From positions 1 to 55,370 of the forward strand of contig CAZSSM010000048.1 of assembly GCA_964609385.1 (NCBI GenBank): a stretch of 55,370 nucleotides of DNA. Reading direction: 5' to 3'. Under the pieces are notes generated by a model. The model made no database searches, was not told the origin of the DNA, and saw nothing but the letters and a program-made list of their open reading frames with translations. Source of the stretch: CAZSSM01 sp964609385 (GTDB lineage: Bacteria; Planctomycetota; Planctomycetia; Isosphaerales; Isosphaeraceae). Both the position numbers and the translations under genes were made by a program. Below, one piece after another: positions 16,285 to 26,946 of this stretch (within the stretch, counting starts at the first letter, position 1; every line of letters begins with the position of its first letter).

Positions 16285-17379
16285 ATGGGCAATCGCTCTG
16301 GCAGCCTGTCTGGCGGTGGACGTTTGGGAATCATCAAGCCGGTCGTCACCAGTACGACGAGCCAAGACCGGCGCTCGGTCCCGATCCCGGGCGCTGGGTC
16401 AACGTCGGGGAGATCGGCCGCCGAACTCGCCCGAGAGATCCAGAGGTATCTCGGCCGCCCCGCGGTCGTCGACCCAAGGGTCTCGCCGCGCTATATCGAC
16501 AACCTGTTCGAAGCGGTCTCCTACTCGCTCCTCAACGGCACATCGATACTTCATTGGAACGAGGGCGGCCACGATCATCGGGCCGAGGCCCTGCTTTCCG
16601 AACTCGAGCAGAACGACTCGGCGCAGTTCATCGCGATCTTCGATGTCCATCCGCGCAAGGAAGACGCCCTGAAGACCGTCGCCCAGTATTCCGCCCTGAT
16701 GGCCGGGGCCCGGTTCTACTCGTTCTATCGGATCTACGGCGACGTCATTATGCCGACCTGCTTCTCGCTCCACTCCACGCCGGAGTTCCATCGGCTCTGG
16801 CCCAGCATCAAGGAACGGATGCGCGCCCGTGCCATAGAGATCGTCGATGGGATGACGATCATCGGCAACACGTCCAATCGGATCCCCTTCGTCCGAATCG
16901 ACAACTCGGGGAACGTCGTGCTCAGTGGCGATCCTACCGACCTGATGAACCTCATGAGGCTCCGTCGAGCGTCGCGTCTGAGGGGAAAGCGCGTCCGCCA
17001 TTCTGGGCAGGGCGTGCGATATACGGTCATCGGACCTCACGACAAATTGAAGGGCACCAGCGTCTACGTGCTTAAGGACGCCCAAGGAAACGTCCTCTAC
17101 GTGGGCAAGGGCGACACGCTCGCCCGACTCCGCGCGCACATCTCGGACCCCAAGAAGACCCAATGGTTCGGCGAGATCGCCGAGGTCGAGGTGAAGGCCA
17201 CCGGACTGAACAACACGCAGGCCCTCGCCCTGGAGGAGGACCTGATCGGACATCTCAAGCCGTTCCACAACGTCGACCGGACGCCCTTCCGATCCGTCTT
17301 CGGCGACGCGATGGAGGTGGGGCCCAACCTGCCCAGGGCGCAGCAGCCCTTCAAGTTCCGGGTCGAGTGGGGTAATTGA
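16285..17379 (+). CDS. GIY-YIG nuclease-domain protein, toxin-like
   Basis: 364 residues from an ATG at 16285 with AGGGGA 6 bases upstream. A Gly/Ser-rich N-terminus is followed by a ~150-residue middle domain I do not recognise (YIDNLFEAVSYSLLNGTSI, FIAIFDVHPRKEDALKTVA, MPTCFSLHSTPEFHRLW). The C-terminus, residues ~257-335, is a GIY-YIG nuclease domain: SVYVLKD and VLYVGKG for the two signature strands, ARLRAH with the catalytic arginine, and LEEDLIGHLKPFHN with the metal-binding glutamate and the late asparagine. It lacks UvrC or homing-endonuclease partner domains. A C-terminal nuclease next to a SUKH-like gene fits a polymorphic toxin; a DNA repair or host nuclease is possible. No secretion signal is visible. 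Confidence 0.7.
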   Translation: MGNRSGSLSGGGRLGIIKPVVTSTTSQDRRSVPIPGAGSTSGRSAAELAREIQRYLGRPAVVDPRVSPRYIDNLFEAVSYSLLNGTSILHWNEGGHDHRAEALLSELEQNDSAQFIAIFDVHPRKEDALKTVAQYSALMAGARFYSFYRIYGDVIMPTCFSLHSTPEFHRLWPSIKERMRARAIEIVDGMTIIGNTSNRIPFVRIDNSGNVVLSGDPTDLMNLMRLRRASRLRGKRVRHSGQGVRYTVIGPHDKLKGTSVYVLKDAQGNVLYVGKGDTLARLRAHISDPKKTQWFGEIAEVEVKATGLNNTQALALEEDLIGHLKPFHNVDRTPFRSVFGDAMEVGPNLPRAQQPFKFRVEWGN

Positions 17380-17544
17380 TGATCTCAGCGGCCCCAATAG
17401 GCGGAATGGGGGTCCCGATCCCCCTTCCAAACGGTCATCTACCCTCCGAGACTCGGGAGACTCTTCGGAGAGGGGGGGCATCGTGAGTCGACGTGAGTCG
17501 GAATGCGTAGGGGGGTGAGGAGGTGTCGCGACCGGCAAAATCAG

Positions 17545-17574
17545 TTGACGAAGGGCGGTGGATCACACGATAAT
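17545..17574 (+). promoter_or_regulatory. Sigma-70-type promoter of the str operon
   Basis: TTGACG (17545-17550) and GATAAT (17569-17574) are separated by 18 bases; each hexamer differs from consensus by one base. The pair lies 79 bases upstream of the rpsL ATG. The same hexamers recur before rpsJ. Confidence 0.6.
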
Positions 17575-17652
17575 TCGGTTTTCCACCATCCCCACGATGA
17601 GAGAAGGACGATCCGTCGGCGCGGGGCTCCCGGCCATCGGGTGATCACACTT

Positions 17653-18045
17653 ATGCCCACCATCAATCAACTCATCCGCAGGCCACGAAAGCCGGTCCCG
17701 GTCCGTTCCAAATCGCCGGTGCTCGACAGTTGCCCGTTCAAGAAGGGTGTCTGCCTGCAGGTCAAGACGATGACCCCCAAGAAGCCCAACTCCGCCCTGC
17801 GGAAGGTGGCTCGTGTCCGGTTGACCAACGGTAAGGAGATCACCGCCTACATCGGTGGCGAGGGGCATAACCTACAGGAACACTCGATCGTCCTGGTGCG
17901 CGGCGGTCGTGTCCGCGACCTGCCCGGTGTCCGTTACCACATCGTCCGTGGCGTGCTCGACACGCTCGGCGTGACCGACCGTAAGCAGGCCCGCTCAAAG
18001 TACGGCGCCTCGCTCAAGGCCAAGCCCGGTAAGAAGAAGAAGTAA
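17653..18045 (+). CDS. rpsL: Small subunit ribosomal protein uS12
   Basis: Decoding-centre protein of the 30S subunit. 130 residues, with the universal stretches TINQLIRRPRKP, MTPKKPNSALRKVARVRLTN (the lysine that, when mutated, gives streptomycin resistance) and HNLQEHSIVLVRGGRVRDLP, and a lysine-rich end. The start at 17653 gives the standard N-terminus MPTINQL; there is no strong Shine-Dalgarno sequence (GTGATC only). First gene of the str cluster, behind a good promoter. Confidence 0.98.
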   Translation: MPTINQLIRRPRKPVPVRSKSPVLDSCPFKKGVCLQVKTMTPKKPNSALRKVARVRLTNGKEITAYIGGEGHNLQEHSIVLVRGGRVRDLPGVRYHIVRGVLDTLGVTDRKQARSKYGASLKAKPGKKKK

Positions 18046-18054
18046 GCCGTAGGT

Positions 18055-18099
18055 GGCCAATCCGAAACGATTCGAGTCCATCCTGTTCCGTGATTGGCC
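18055..18099 (+). promoter_or_regulatory. Inverted repeat in the rpsL-rpsG intercistronic region
   Basis: GGCCAATC (18055-18062) pairs perfectly with GATTGGCC (18092-18099); inside lies a smaller CGAA/TTCG hairpin. In Escherichia coli the rpsL-rpsG intercistronic RNA is the S7 autoregulatory target, so this structure is a candidate equivalent. The function is inference from position. Confidence 0.35.
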
Positions 18100-18214
18100 G
18101 TGACGGTCGGATTGACCTCAGCTCGGTACGGGCGATGAGCTCGGTTTCGGTCGACTGGAACAACCTGGATCTTTCCCTCACAAACTCCTTCAACGATCAG
18201 GAATCTCGAACCCG

Positions 18215-18688
18215 ATGGCTCGCAGGTTCACCGCCAGCAGGTCCCAGCTTCGGCCCGACCCTCGGTTCGGCTCGGAACTGGTCAGCAAGTTCACCAACTG
18301 CGTCATGCTCGACGGCAAGAAGAGCATCGCACAGCGGGTCGTCTACGACGCGATGGAGTTGATTCATAAGCGAATCAACGACGTCGAGCCGTTGGAGGTC
18401 TTCACCACGGCGATCGACAACGTCAAGCCGGCCATCGAGGTCCGTTCCAAGCGGGTCGGTGGTGCGACCTATCAGGTCCCCATGCAGGTCAAGCGTGATC
18501 GCCAGCAGACCCTGGCCATCCGCTGGATCATCGGCGCAGCGCGCGACAAGAAGGGGCAGCCGATGGCCGTCAAGCTGGCCAACGAGCTGATCGCCGCCTT
18601 CAACCGTGAAGGCAACGCCTTCACCAAGCGGATCAACGTCGAGAAGATGGCCGAGGCCAACAAGGCCTTCGCCCACTTCGCCTGGTGA
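18215..18688 (+). CDS. rpsG: Small subunit ribosomal protein uS7
   Basis: 30S head assembly protein that binds the 3' major domain of 16S rRNA. 157 residues, the usual length. Recognised by MARRFTASRSQLRPDPRFGS, then VSKFTNCVMLDGKKSIAQRV, GGATYQVPMQV and RWIIGAARDKKG, ending FAHFAW. The ATG at 18215 has AGGAATC about 10 bases upstream. It is separated from rpsL by 169 bases holding an inverted repeat, and followed 14 bases after its stop by a 15-bp stem. Confidence 0.98.
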   Translation: MARRFTASRSQLRPDPRFGSELVSKFTNCVMLDGKKSIAQRVVYDAMELIHKRINDVEPLEVFTTAIDNVKPAIEVRSKRVGGATYQVPMQVKRDRQQTLAIRWIIGAARDKKGQPMAVKLANELIAAFNREGNAFTKRINVEKMAEANKAFAHFAW

Positions 18689-19060
18689 GTCCCCTTTGGT
18701 TCCGGCGGGGGGGTCGCACGGCAGCTATAAACCCCGACCCTTTTGCCGGGCCAGCGTGACGTTGAGGGTATCATCGTTCACGCGGAATCGTCGTGTGACC
18801 TTGGGGTCGTTCGCGAACCTGACCCGTGGTCGGACTCTCAATCGCGGTGTGGGAGTTCATCCCGATCGACCGCGTGAGATCATCTTTGATGGGACTCTCT
18901 GGTCTTTCGCTTCGATCGACCTGGGGACTGGTTCCGGTTCGTCCAGCCGCTAGACTCGGAGCAGCCAGCCTGGCCGTCGAGGGGAACGGAGCCCCCGATC
19001 CGCCTGGACTGGTCCGTGGACCGACCGATCTTGCAGAGGCCCAACGCCGGGAGCCTGGCT
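18689..19060. other. 372-bp spacer between rpsG and fusA
   Basis: No gene. It opens with the strong hairpin at 18702-18749. A spacer this long in the str operon suggests that fusA has its own promoter, but I see no convincing hexamer pair. Confidence 0.4.
18702..18749 (+). terminator. 15-bp stem directly after rpsG
   Basis: Bases 18702-18716 pair with 18735-18749 over 15 consecutive pairs if the four middle G/T oppositions are counted as G-U wobble in RNA (CCGGC-GGGG-GGGTCG against CGACCC-TTTT-GCCGG), with an 18-base loop. The wobble pairs make the stem much better in the + strand transcript than in the opposite one, which favours an RNA role: terminator, attenuator or protein target between rpsG and fusA. 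There is no T tract after it. Confidence 0.5.
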
Positions 19061-21193
<2,133 letters not shown>

Positions 21194-21286
21194 GAAGATC
21201 CCGACGTTCGGCACACACGCCCGACCGGTCACGATCCCGTGGATCCGGGGGGTCGGCTGGGTCGTCGGGAAAATGTCGGAAAATCG

Positions 21287-21313
21287 TTGACGTGCCGGGC
21301 CGGCCCCGATAAT
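21287..21313 (+). promoter_or_regulatory. Candidate promoter of the S10 cluster
   Basis: TTGACG (21287-21292) and GATAAT (21308-21313), the same hexamers as the str promoter, but only 15 bases apart, which is short. It lies 115 bases before the rpsJ start in the fusA-rpsJ gap. Confidence 0.4.
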
Positions 21314-21428
21314 TTGGTGCTTTCCGATTGAGTGGTCGGAGGAAGGATGGTCGTTTCGACGAACACGACGGTCATCCGGTTGGTGGACCCAAAGTGGTTC
21401 GGATCCTGCAACAAGGGATACAACGGCG

Positions 21429-21761
21429 GTGGCTGGTCTGAGTAATGAACGAATCCGAATTCGGATGGAGGCCTACGACCACGCAATCCTGGACCAGTCG
21501 GCCAAGGAGATCGTGGACACCGCCAAGCGGACCGAAGCCGTCGTCCATGGTCCGATCCCACTGCCAACCCGGATCGAGCGGTACACCGTGCTCCGGAGCC
21601 CGCACATCGACAAGAAGTCGCGGGAGCAGTTCGAGATTCGGACGCACAAGCGGCTCATCGACATCCTCCAACCGACCAACAAGACGATCGATGCGCTGAA
21701 CAAGCTGAGCCTGCCGGCCGGCGTGGACATCAAGATCAAGGCATCCGCCACGGGCGGTTGA
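21429..21761 (+). CDS. rpsJ: Small subunit ribosomal protein uS10
   Basis: 30S head protein and transcription antitermination partner (NusE). 110 residues from a GTG start; the usual length is about 103. Landmarks: IRIRMEAYDHAILDQSAKEI, VHGPIPLPTRIERYTVLRSP, HIDKKSREQFEIRTHKRLID and LPAGVDIKIK. The next in-frame ATG (21465) would remove the first beta strand, so GTG at 21429 is favoured, with AAGGGA about 12 bases upstream. First gene of the S10 cluster. Confidence 0.96.
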   Translation: MAGLSNERIRIRMEAYDHAILDQSAKEIVDTAKRTEAVVHGPIPLPTRIERYTVLRSPHIDKKSREQFEIRTHKRLIDILQPTNKTIDALNKLSLPAGVDIKIKASATGG

Positions 21762-22489
21762 TCGGCCTCGAGCCTCCGGGCGAACCGTCGACGCCTCGCC
21801 CCGGCCGGCGATCGGTCGCCGGACGATCCGCTGACCCCTCGCCATGTGGCATCGCCGGATCTCCGAATTTTTGGGCTTGCTCTGGTCGAGACCGGTTCGG
21901 TTGAATAGATGATCTTGGATCTTCTATCGCTCGCCAGCGACACTTCCTTGTCGTCCGCAAAGGTCGGGGCGGACTTTCGGTGACCTGATCCGTTCTTTGA
22001 AGCGGTCGGCACCGTGAGTCAAAACCACCCGAAACCAGCGGCTCCCGTCGTCCCTGACGTCATCTTGGGGCAACCCCCTGGGTCCCTGTCCCTTGGTGCT
22101 CCATCCCGGTCGGGGACTCGGGTCTTTCGTGGGCGTCCCACCTTCGTCGAGACCCCTCGTCGATTGGAACCGTTCGCTTAGAAGCATGCCGGTTCTCGAA
22201 GGTCCTGGTTTCGACGGCCCGAGTGGGTTGTTGGGGACTGTGGTCGGGCTGTCCTTTACCCAACATTGGGGGGGGCGTTGACTTCACTTCCCCTGGCGAT
22301 CGGCGTCGATGACGCGGTCGTTCTCCGGATCCTCTCTTGGGTGGCCTCGAATCCGGCCGTCTGGCTCGGTTGGGTCGCCAACTGATGGATCCCCAAACGA
22401 GTACAGTCTTTCGCCTCAGACGTGTTGGTTTGTCCTCGTTGATTTGATTTCGTGTTGTGTTCCTGGTTTCGTTTCGGAGTTTCCCCGCG
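21762..22489. other. 728-bp spacer between rpsJ and rplC
   Basis: In most bacteria rplC follows rpsJ within tens of bases. Here the gap has no gene I can support; frames on both strands are shadow-like. It contains the hairpin at 21805-21822 and ends in a T-rich stretch (about 22410-22480) just before the rplC binding site GGAG. A separate promoter or long leader for rplC is the natural inference. Confidence 0.45.
21805..21822. terminator. Perfect GC hairpin after rpsJ
   Basis: CCGGCGA (21805-21811) and TCGCCGG (21816-21822) form seven perfect pairs around a TCGG loop, 43 bases after the rpsJ stop. There is no T tract, so termination is possible but not shown. Confidence 0.4.
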
Positions 22490-23128
22490 ATGCGCGTCGG
22501 ATTGCTCGGCCGTAAGGTGGGTATGACCCAGATCTTTCAGGAGGACGGGACCGTTGTCCCGGTCACCGTCCTGGAATGCGGCCCATGCACCGTGCTTCAG
22601 GTCCGGACCGCCGACCGCGACGGCTACCATGCCCTCCAACTGGGCTTCGCCGACATGAAGCGGGAGCGGGCCACCAAGGCTGAGCGCGGACACGCCAAGA
22701 AGGTTGGCTCGGAGCCGAAGAAGTTCGTCCGTGAGATCCGCCAGGACGGCCCGGTCGACGGGGTCAACGAGGGCGACAAACTGACCGTCGAACTGTTCAG
22801 CGAAATCGAGCGGGTCGACGTGATCGCCACCAGCAAGGGGCGCGGCTACTCGGGCGTCGTCAAGCGGCACGGGTTCCGCGGCCTGCGTGCCACTCACGGT
22901 GTGCAGCGGATGCACCGCCACCCCGGTTCGTCCGGCCCCAGCGCCACGCCGAGCCGCGTCTTCAAAGGGGTGAAGAAGCCCGGCCAGTTCGGCAATATCC
23001 GTGTTACCCAAAGGAATCTCAAGGTCGTCAAGGTTGACGAGGCGCACAACATCCTCTTGGTTCGCGGTTCGGTGCCCGGTCCCAACGGCGCCTTCGTCAC
23101 CGTCCATCAGACCAACCACGTTCGCTGA
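22490..23128 (+). CDS. rplC: Large subunit ribosomal protein uL3
   Basis: Early-assembly 50S protein reaching the peptidyl transferase centre. 212 residues, the usual length. Landmarks: VGLLGRKVGMTQIFQEDGT, TSKGRGYSGVVKRHGFRGL, THGVQRMHRHPGSSG and KVVKVDEAHNILLVRGSVPG. The ATG at 22490 has GGAG about 11 bases upstream; an in-frame start at 22457 would add residues that do not fit the family. It is preceded by an exceptional 728-bp spacer. Confidence 0.97.
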   Translation: MRVGLLGRKVGMTQIFQEDGTVVPVTVLECGPCTVLQVRTADRDGYHALQLGFADMKRERATKAERGHAKKVGSEPKKFVREIRQDGPVDGVNEGDKLTVELFSEIERVDVIATSKGRGYSGVVKRHGFRGLRATHGVQRMHRHPGSSGPSATPSRVFKGVKKPGQFGNIRVTQRNLKVVKVDEAHNILLVRGSVPGPNGAFVTVHQTNHVR

Positions 23129-23213
23129 GTCGAGCTGAACCGAGACCCCGAACCGTTTCCCCGAATGGCGTGGCTGACCGACGGCCGCCCCCAGATCGAG
23201 ATCGAGACCGATC

Positions 23214-24083
23214 ATGTTGACCATCCCCGTCTACAACGCCGAGGGCGTCGCTCAGGCCGATGAGTCGATCGACCCGTCCACCTTCGGCGTGTCGATCAAC
23301 AAGCAATTGCTCCACGATGTGGTGCTGATGCATTTGGCCAACCGACGCGTGGGGACGGTCAACACGCGGGGCCGGGCCGATGTGGCCGGTTCGAGCAAGA
23401 AGCTGTTCCGCCAGAAGGGGACCGGCAACGCCCGCGCTGGCGCCAAGCGGACCAATAAGCGACGCGGCGGTGGCGTCGCTTTCGCCCGTCGGAACCGCGA
23501 CTATAGCTACGCGATCCCCAAGAAGGCCGTGCGGATGGCCATCCGGATGGCCCTCTTAAGCAAGTTTCAGGATCGCCAGGCCCTCGTGCTCGATATGGAC
23601 TTTCGTCAACTGCTGACGACTTATCATCAAGAGAACCAGCTCGGCACCGAGACGCTGCGCCCCAAGACCAGCCTCATCGCCGAGATCCTCCGGCGACTGC
23701 CCCGACCCGATCACGACCCTCTCGCTGCCGCTGCAACCGAGGCTGGGACCGAAGCCCAAGCCGGAGAGGTCGCTGACGAGAACGGGAATGACGGCGAGGC
23801 CCCGGTCGCCGAAGGGACGGCCGTCGCTGACGTCCTGTACGGCCAGACCATCCTGATCGGCCTCGACGACTACGATCCCCTGCTCTACCGGAGTGCCCGC
23901 AACATCGAGGGTGTTCAGGTCATGCCTGTGTCCGAGTTCAACACCTACGACGTGCTTCGCCAACGCTACCTGGTCCTGACCCGGCCGGCGCTGGAGGCCC
24001 TCAAGGCCCGTTACCATGGAGAGATCCGCCGACGACCGGCCCGGCCCATGCCGGCCTTGGCCGTCGGAACTGCTGCCTCCTGA
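23214..24083 (+). CDS. rplD: Large subunit ribosomal protein uL4 with acidic insertion
   Basis: Binds 23S domain I and lines the exit tunnel; in enterobacteria it represses the S10 operon. 289 residues against the usual ~205. The core is normal: PSTFGVSINKQLLHDVVLMH, the tunnel loop region (GSSKKLFRQKGTGNARAGAK, RRGGGVAFARRNRDYSY), and the C-terminal half GQTILIGLDDYDPLLYRSAR and YDVLRQRYLVLTRPAL. Between them, residues ~162-205 are an Ala/Glu/Gly-rich acidic insertion, with a longer C-terminus as well. The ATG at 23214 follows GATCGAGACC. Confidence 0.96.
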   Translation: MLTIPVYNAEGVAQADESIDPSTFGVSINKQLLHDVVLMHLANRRVGTVNTRGRADVAGSSKKLFRQKGTGNARAGAKRTNKRRGGGVAFARRNRDYSYAIPKKAVRMAIRMALLSKFQDRQALVLDMDFRQLLTTYHQENQLGTETLRPKTSLIAEILRRLPRPDHDPLAAAATEAGTEAQAGEVADENGNDGEAPVAEGTAVADVLYGQTILIGLDDYDPLLYRSARNIEGVQVMPVSEFNTYDVLRQRYLVLTRPALEALKARYHGEIRRRPARPMPALAVGTAAS

Positions 24084-24167
24084 CGGAGTCTTTCGTCTTT
24101 GTTTGATTGAGGCCACCGTTGCGATCACGCCCGCGACCCGCTTCGATACGGTTGGAGACCGCCCCTG

Positions 24168-24494
24168 ATGGTCACCCTGCGACGACCCCTGCAAACGCGA
24201 CGCAACGGGCCTACCCTGCGCCCCCACCAGATCGTGTTGCGGCCCTTGATTACCGAGAAGGCCACGTTCCTGGCCGAAGCCCGCAATACCTACGCCTTCG
24301 AAGTGCATGGCATGGCCACCAAGCTCGAGATCAAGGCAGCCGTCGAGGAACTCTTCGAGGTCCAGGTTGAGAAGGTTCGGACCATGAACCGACGCGGCAA
24401 GGCACGACGCTTCCGGTTGGTCAAGGGCCGCACCAAAGACATGAAACGTGCTTTGGTTACGCTCAAGTCCGATTACCGCATCGATTTCTTCTGA
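24168..24494 (+). CDS. rplW: Large subunit ribosomal protein uL23
   Basis: Sits at the tunnel exit and docks trigger factor and SRP. 108 residues with about 15 extra basic residues at the start. Landmarks: IVLRPLITEKATFLAEARN, YAFEVHGMATKLEIKAAVEE, LFEVQVEKVRTMNRRGKARR and ending LKSDYRIDFF. The ATG at 24168 has TTGGAGACC 8 bases upstream. Confidence 0.96.
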   Translation: MVTLRRPLQTRRNGPTLRPHQIVLRPLITEKATFLAEARNTYAFEVHGMATKLEIKAAVEELFEVQVEKVRTMNRRGKARRFRLVKGRTKDMKRALVTLKSDYRIDFF

Positions 24495-24618
24495 TCCGAG
24501 ATCTGTCTCCACTGCTCATTGTTTCGGTCTTTCTTTGAGGCACATGCGACGCCTCGACCCGATCGCGACCGCGTCCCCGAACACAAAGTCCCCGCGTCGT
24601 CGGCACGCCGCCCCGTAA

Positions 24619-24635
24619 GGCCAGGCGAGCTGGCC
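24619..24635 (+). promoter_or_regulatory. Hairpin just upstream of the rplB ribosome binding site
   Basis: GGCCAG (24619-24624) and CTGGCC (24630-24635) form six perfect pairs around GCGAG; the AAGGA binding site of rplB follows 4 bases later. It could affect rplB translation. Confidence 0.3.
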
Positions 24636-24655
24636 CCCGAAGGATCTCTCCGGCC

Positions 24656-25516
24656 ATGGGCATCCGTTACTATAAGCCGACCAGCCCCGGGCGCCGCAAC
24701 GCGTCGGTCAGTGACTTCAGCGACCTGACCGACAAGAAGAAGAAGCCCGAGAAGAGCCTGACCGCGCCCTTGAAGAAGACCGGTGGTCGGAACAACCAGG
24801 GCGTCATCACCGTGCGCCACCGGGGTGGCGGACACAAGCGGAAGTACCGGATCATCGACTTCAAACGCAGCGATCGCGACGGCCAACCGGCCTTGGTGAC
24901 GCACATCGAGTATGACCCGAACCGCTCGGCGCGGATCGCCCTGATCCAGTACGAGGACGGTGAGAAGCGGTACATCGTCGCTCCGGCCGGCCTAAGCGCC
25001 GGCATGACCGTGCACACTGGCCCCGACGCCGAGCCGAAGGTCGGTAATTGCATACCCATGTCGAAGATCCCGACCGGCACGGTGATCCACAACATCGAGA
25101 TGCAGCCGGGCAACGGTGGCAAGCTCTGCCGATCGGCCGGGACCGCCGCAACCTTGACGGCCCGCGAGAGCACCTGGGCCCAGATCACCCTGCCCTCCGG
25201 TGAGGTCCGTCGGTTGCCGGCTACCTGTCGCGCCACGATTGGCTCGGTCAGCAATTCCGACCACATGAACATTCGCTTGGGTAAGGCCGGTCGCGCCCGC
25301 TGGCTGGGTCGTCGGCCACACACGCGGGGTACCGCCATGAACCCGCACGACCACCCGATGGGCGGTGGTGAGGGCCGGACCGCTGGTGGACGCCACCCTT
25401 GCTCGCCGACGGGCCTGTTGGCCAAGGGTGGTCGGACCCGTCGCAAGCGCAAGCCCTCGGACGCCGCCATCGTCAGGCGCCGGAAGTCGGTCCGCTACGG
25501 TCAGCTCAAGCTCTGA
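24656..25516 (+). CDS. rplB: Large subunit ribosomal protein uL2
   Basis: Core 50S protein at the subunit interface near the peptidyl transferase centre. 286 residues, near the usual ~275. Landmarks: MGIRYYKPTSPGRRNASVSD, KKTGGRNNQGVITVRHRGGG, IEYDPNRSARIALIQYEDGE, and the highly conserved AMNPHDHPMGGGEGRTAGGR whose histidine is near the active centre, ending RRKSVRYGQLKL-like. The ATG at 24656 has GAAGGA 12 bases upstream. Confidence 0.98.
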   Translation: MGIRYYKPTSPGRRNASVSDFSDLTDKKKKPEKSLTAPLKKTGGRNNQGVITVRHRGGGHKRKYRIIDFKRSDRDGQPALVTHIEYDPNRSARIALIQYEDGEKRYIVAPAGLSAGMTVHTGPDAEPKVGNCIPMSKIPTGTVIHNIEMQPGNGGKLCRSAGTAATLTARESTWAQITLPSGEVRRLPATCRATIGSVSNSDHMNIRLGKAGRARWLGRRPHTRGTAMNPHDHPMGGGEGRTAGGRHPCSPTGLLAKGGRTRRKRKPSDAAIVRRRKSVRYGQLKL

Positions 25517-25653
25517 TCGGTCGATCCCAATCGGTTCGCGATGCGCTTCCGATCGGATGTCAATTCAATGTTCTTGGTGTCGCATCACCCACGTTTCGTT
25601 TTTCGACGAGAGACCCGTCGTATCACGACCCGTTCACGAGGAACCCCGCCGCG

Positions 25654-25932
25654 ATGGGACGCTCCAGCCGCAAAGGCCCGTTCGTTAACGTCAAGCTCTA
25701 CCGGAAGGTCGAGAAGGCCGACGAGAAGGGCGATCGGTCCCCGATCAAGACCTGGGCGCGGGCCTGCACGATCGTGCCCGAGTTCGTCGGCCGCAACTTC
25801 GAGGTGCACAACGGACGGAGCTTCGCCAAGGTTTACGTCACCGAAGACATGGTCGGCCACAAGTTCGGTGAGTTCGCGCCGACCCGGACCTTCCGCGGCC
25901 ACGGTTCCGACAAGAAGAAGGGCAAGCGCTGA
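25654..25932 (+). CDS. rpsS: Small subunit ribosomal protein uS19
   Basis: 30S head protein near the A-site. 92 residues, the usual length: MGRSSRKGPFVNVKLYRKVE, then PIKTWARACTIVPEFVGRNF, EVHNGRSFAKVYVTEDMVGH and KFGEFAPTRTFRGHG. The ATG at 25654 gives this standard N-terminus; GAGGA lies upstream at about 13 bases. The frame is open far upstream into rplB but only the part from 25654 is S19. Confidence 0.97.
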   Translation: MGRSSRKGPFVNVKLYRKVEKADEKGDRSPIKTWARACTIVPEFVGRNFEVHNGRSFAKVYVTEDMVGHKFGEFAPTRTFRGHGSDKKKGKR

Positions 25933-26065
25933 TCCACGTCCCATCAGCAGGTGTTTCGCCTCGCTTGGTCCCGCTTCCTAAACCCGGTGACCGACCGACC
26001 CGTCGATCGAGGTCGGACCTCCATCACGCGTTTCCCCGTTTTCCGGTCCCCATTTGAGTTGAGCG

Positions 26066-26815
26066 ATGTCCACGGCTGAATCTACCGTCTATCGCGCCAG
26101 TCACCGGTTCGCCCGTATCGCGGTGACCAAGGTCCGCCCCGTCCTGGACAAGATCCGTGGCGAGTATGCCGACGATGCGCTCAACATCCTCAAGTTCCTG
26201 CCCCATCGCGGGGCGCGGCTGGTCGAGAAGGTGCTGCTCAGCGCCATGGCCAACGCCGAGGAACAGGGTGGGGTTCGCAATCCTGGCGACCTTGTCATCG
26301 CCGATGCCCGCGGCGACGGCGGCCCGATGTTCAAGCGGCTCATGCCTCGCGCCCGTGGCATGGCCCACCTGATCAAGCACCGGACTTGCCACATCGTGAT
26401 CGGGCTGTCCGACTACTCGCTCATCCAAGGCCCCTCCGACGAGGAGTTGGTCGATGAGGAGGCCGTCGACACGCCAGTGACCACCGCCGAGGGTGCGGAT
26501 GAAGACGCCTCGGTCACCGCAGTTGACAGCGCTACCGCATCGGCTGTCGCCGATGCTGCCGAAGAGACCGCCACGGAAACCGAAGAGGCGTCCAAAACCG
26601 ATGCTGAAGTGACGACTGAAGCCGCTGTTGAGAAAGAGGTCGCAGTGACGACCGAGGGCGGGGAACCCGCGACCGAGAAGGCCCAGGCCGAGCCGAGGGC
26701 TGAGCCTGAAGCGGCGGCCACGACCGAGGACGCTTCGGAAGATACCCCCTCGGCCGAGCCGGCTCCTGACGACGAGTCCAAGAATAAGCCCTCGAAGGAC
26801 AACCCGGCGTCCTGA
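26066..26815 (+). CDS. rplV: Large subunit ribosomal protein uL22 with long acidic tail
   Basis: Tunnel-lining 50S protein. 249 residues, more than twice the usual ~115. The first ~115 residues are ordinary L22: YRASHRFARIAVTKVRPVLD, LNILKFLPHRGARLVEKVLL, and GPMFKRLMPRARGMAHLIKH. The remaining ~130 residues are almost only Ala, Glu, Thr, Asp, Val and Ser (e.g. AEETATETEEASKTDAEV) with a few lysines at the end. This tail has no predicted fold and must project from the ribosome surface. The ATG at 26066 is preceded by TTGAGTTGAG. Confidence 0.95.
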   Translation: MSTAESTVYRASHRFARIAVTKVRPVLDKIRGEYADDALNILKFLPHRGARLVEKVLLSAMANAEEQGGVRNPGDLVIADARGDGGPMFKRLMPRARGMAHLIKHRTCHIVIGLSDYSLIQGPSDEELVDEEAVDTPVTTAEGADEDASVTAVDSATASAVADAAEETATETEEASKTDAEVTTEAAVEKEVAVTTEGGEPATEKAQAEPRAEPEAAATTEDASEDTPSAEPAPDDESKNKPSKDNPAS

Positions 26816-26946
26816 CTCGGATCGCCGTCCCCCGAATCGTTGACGCGTCGTCACGATTCCAAGGCCAACGCCCTGTCCATCCCCGTTGTTGTTGCCAACC
26901 GGTCGCTCCCACTCAACCTCCACCAACGCAGGATCGAGACACACTC

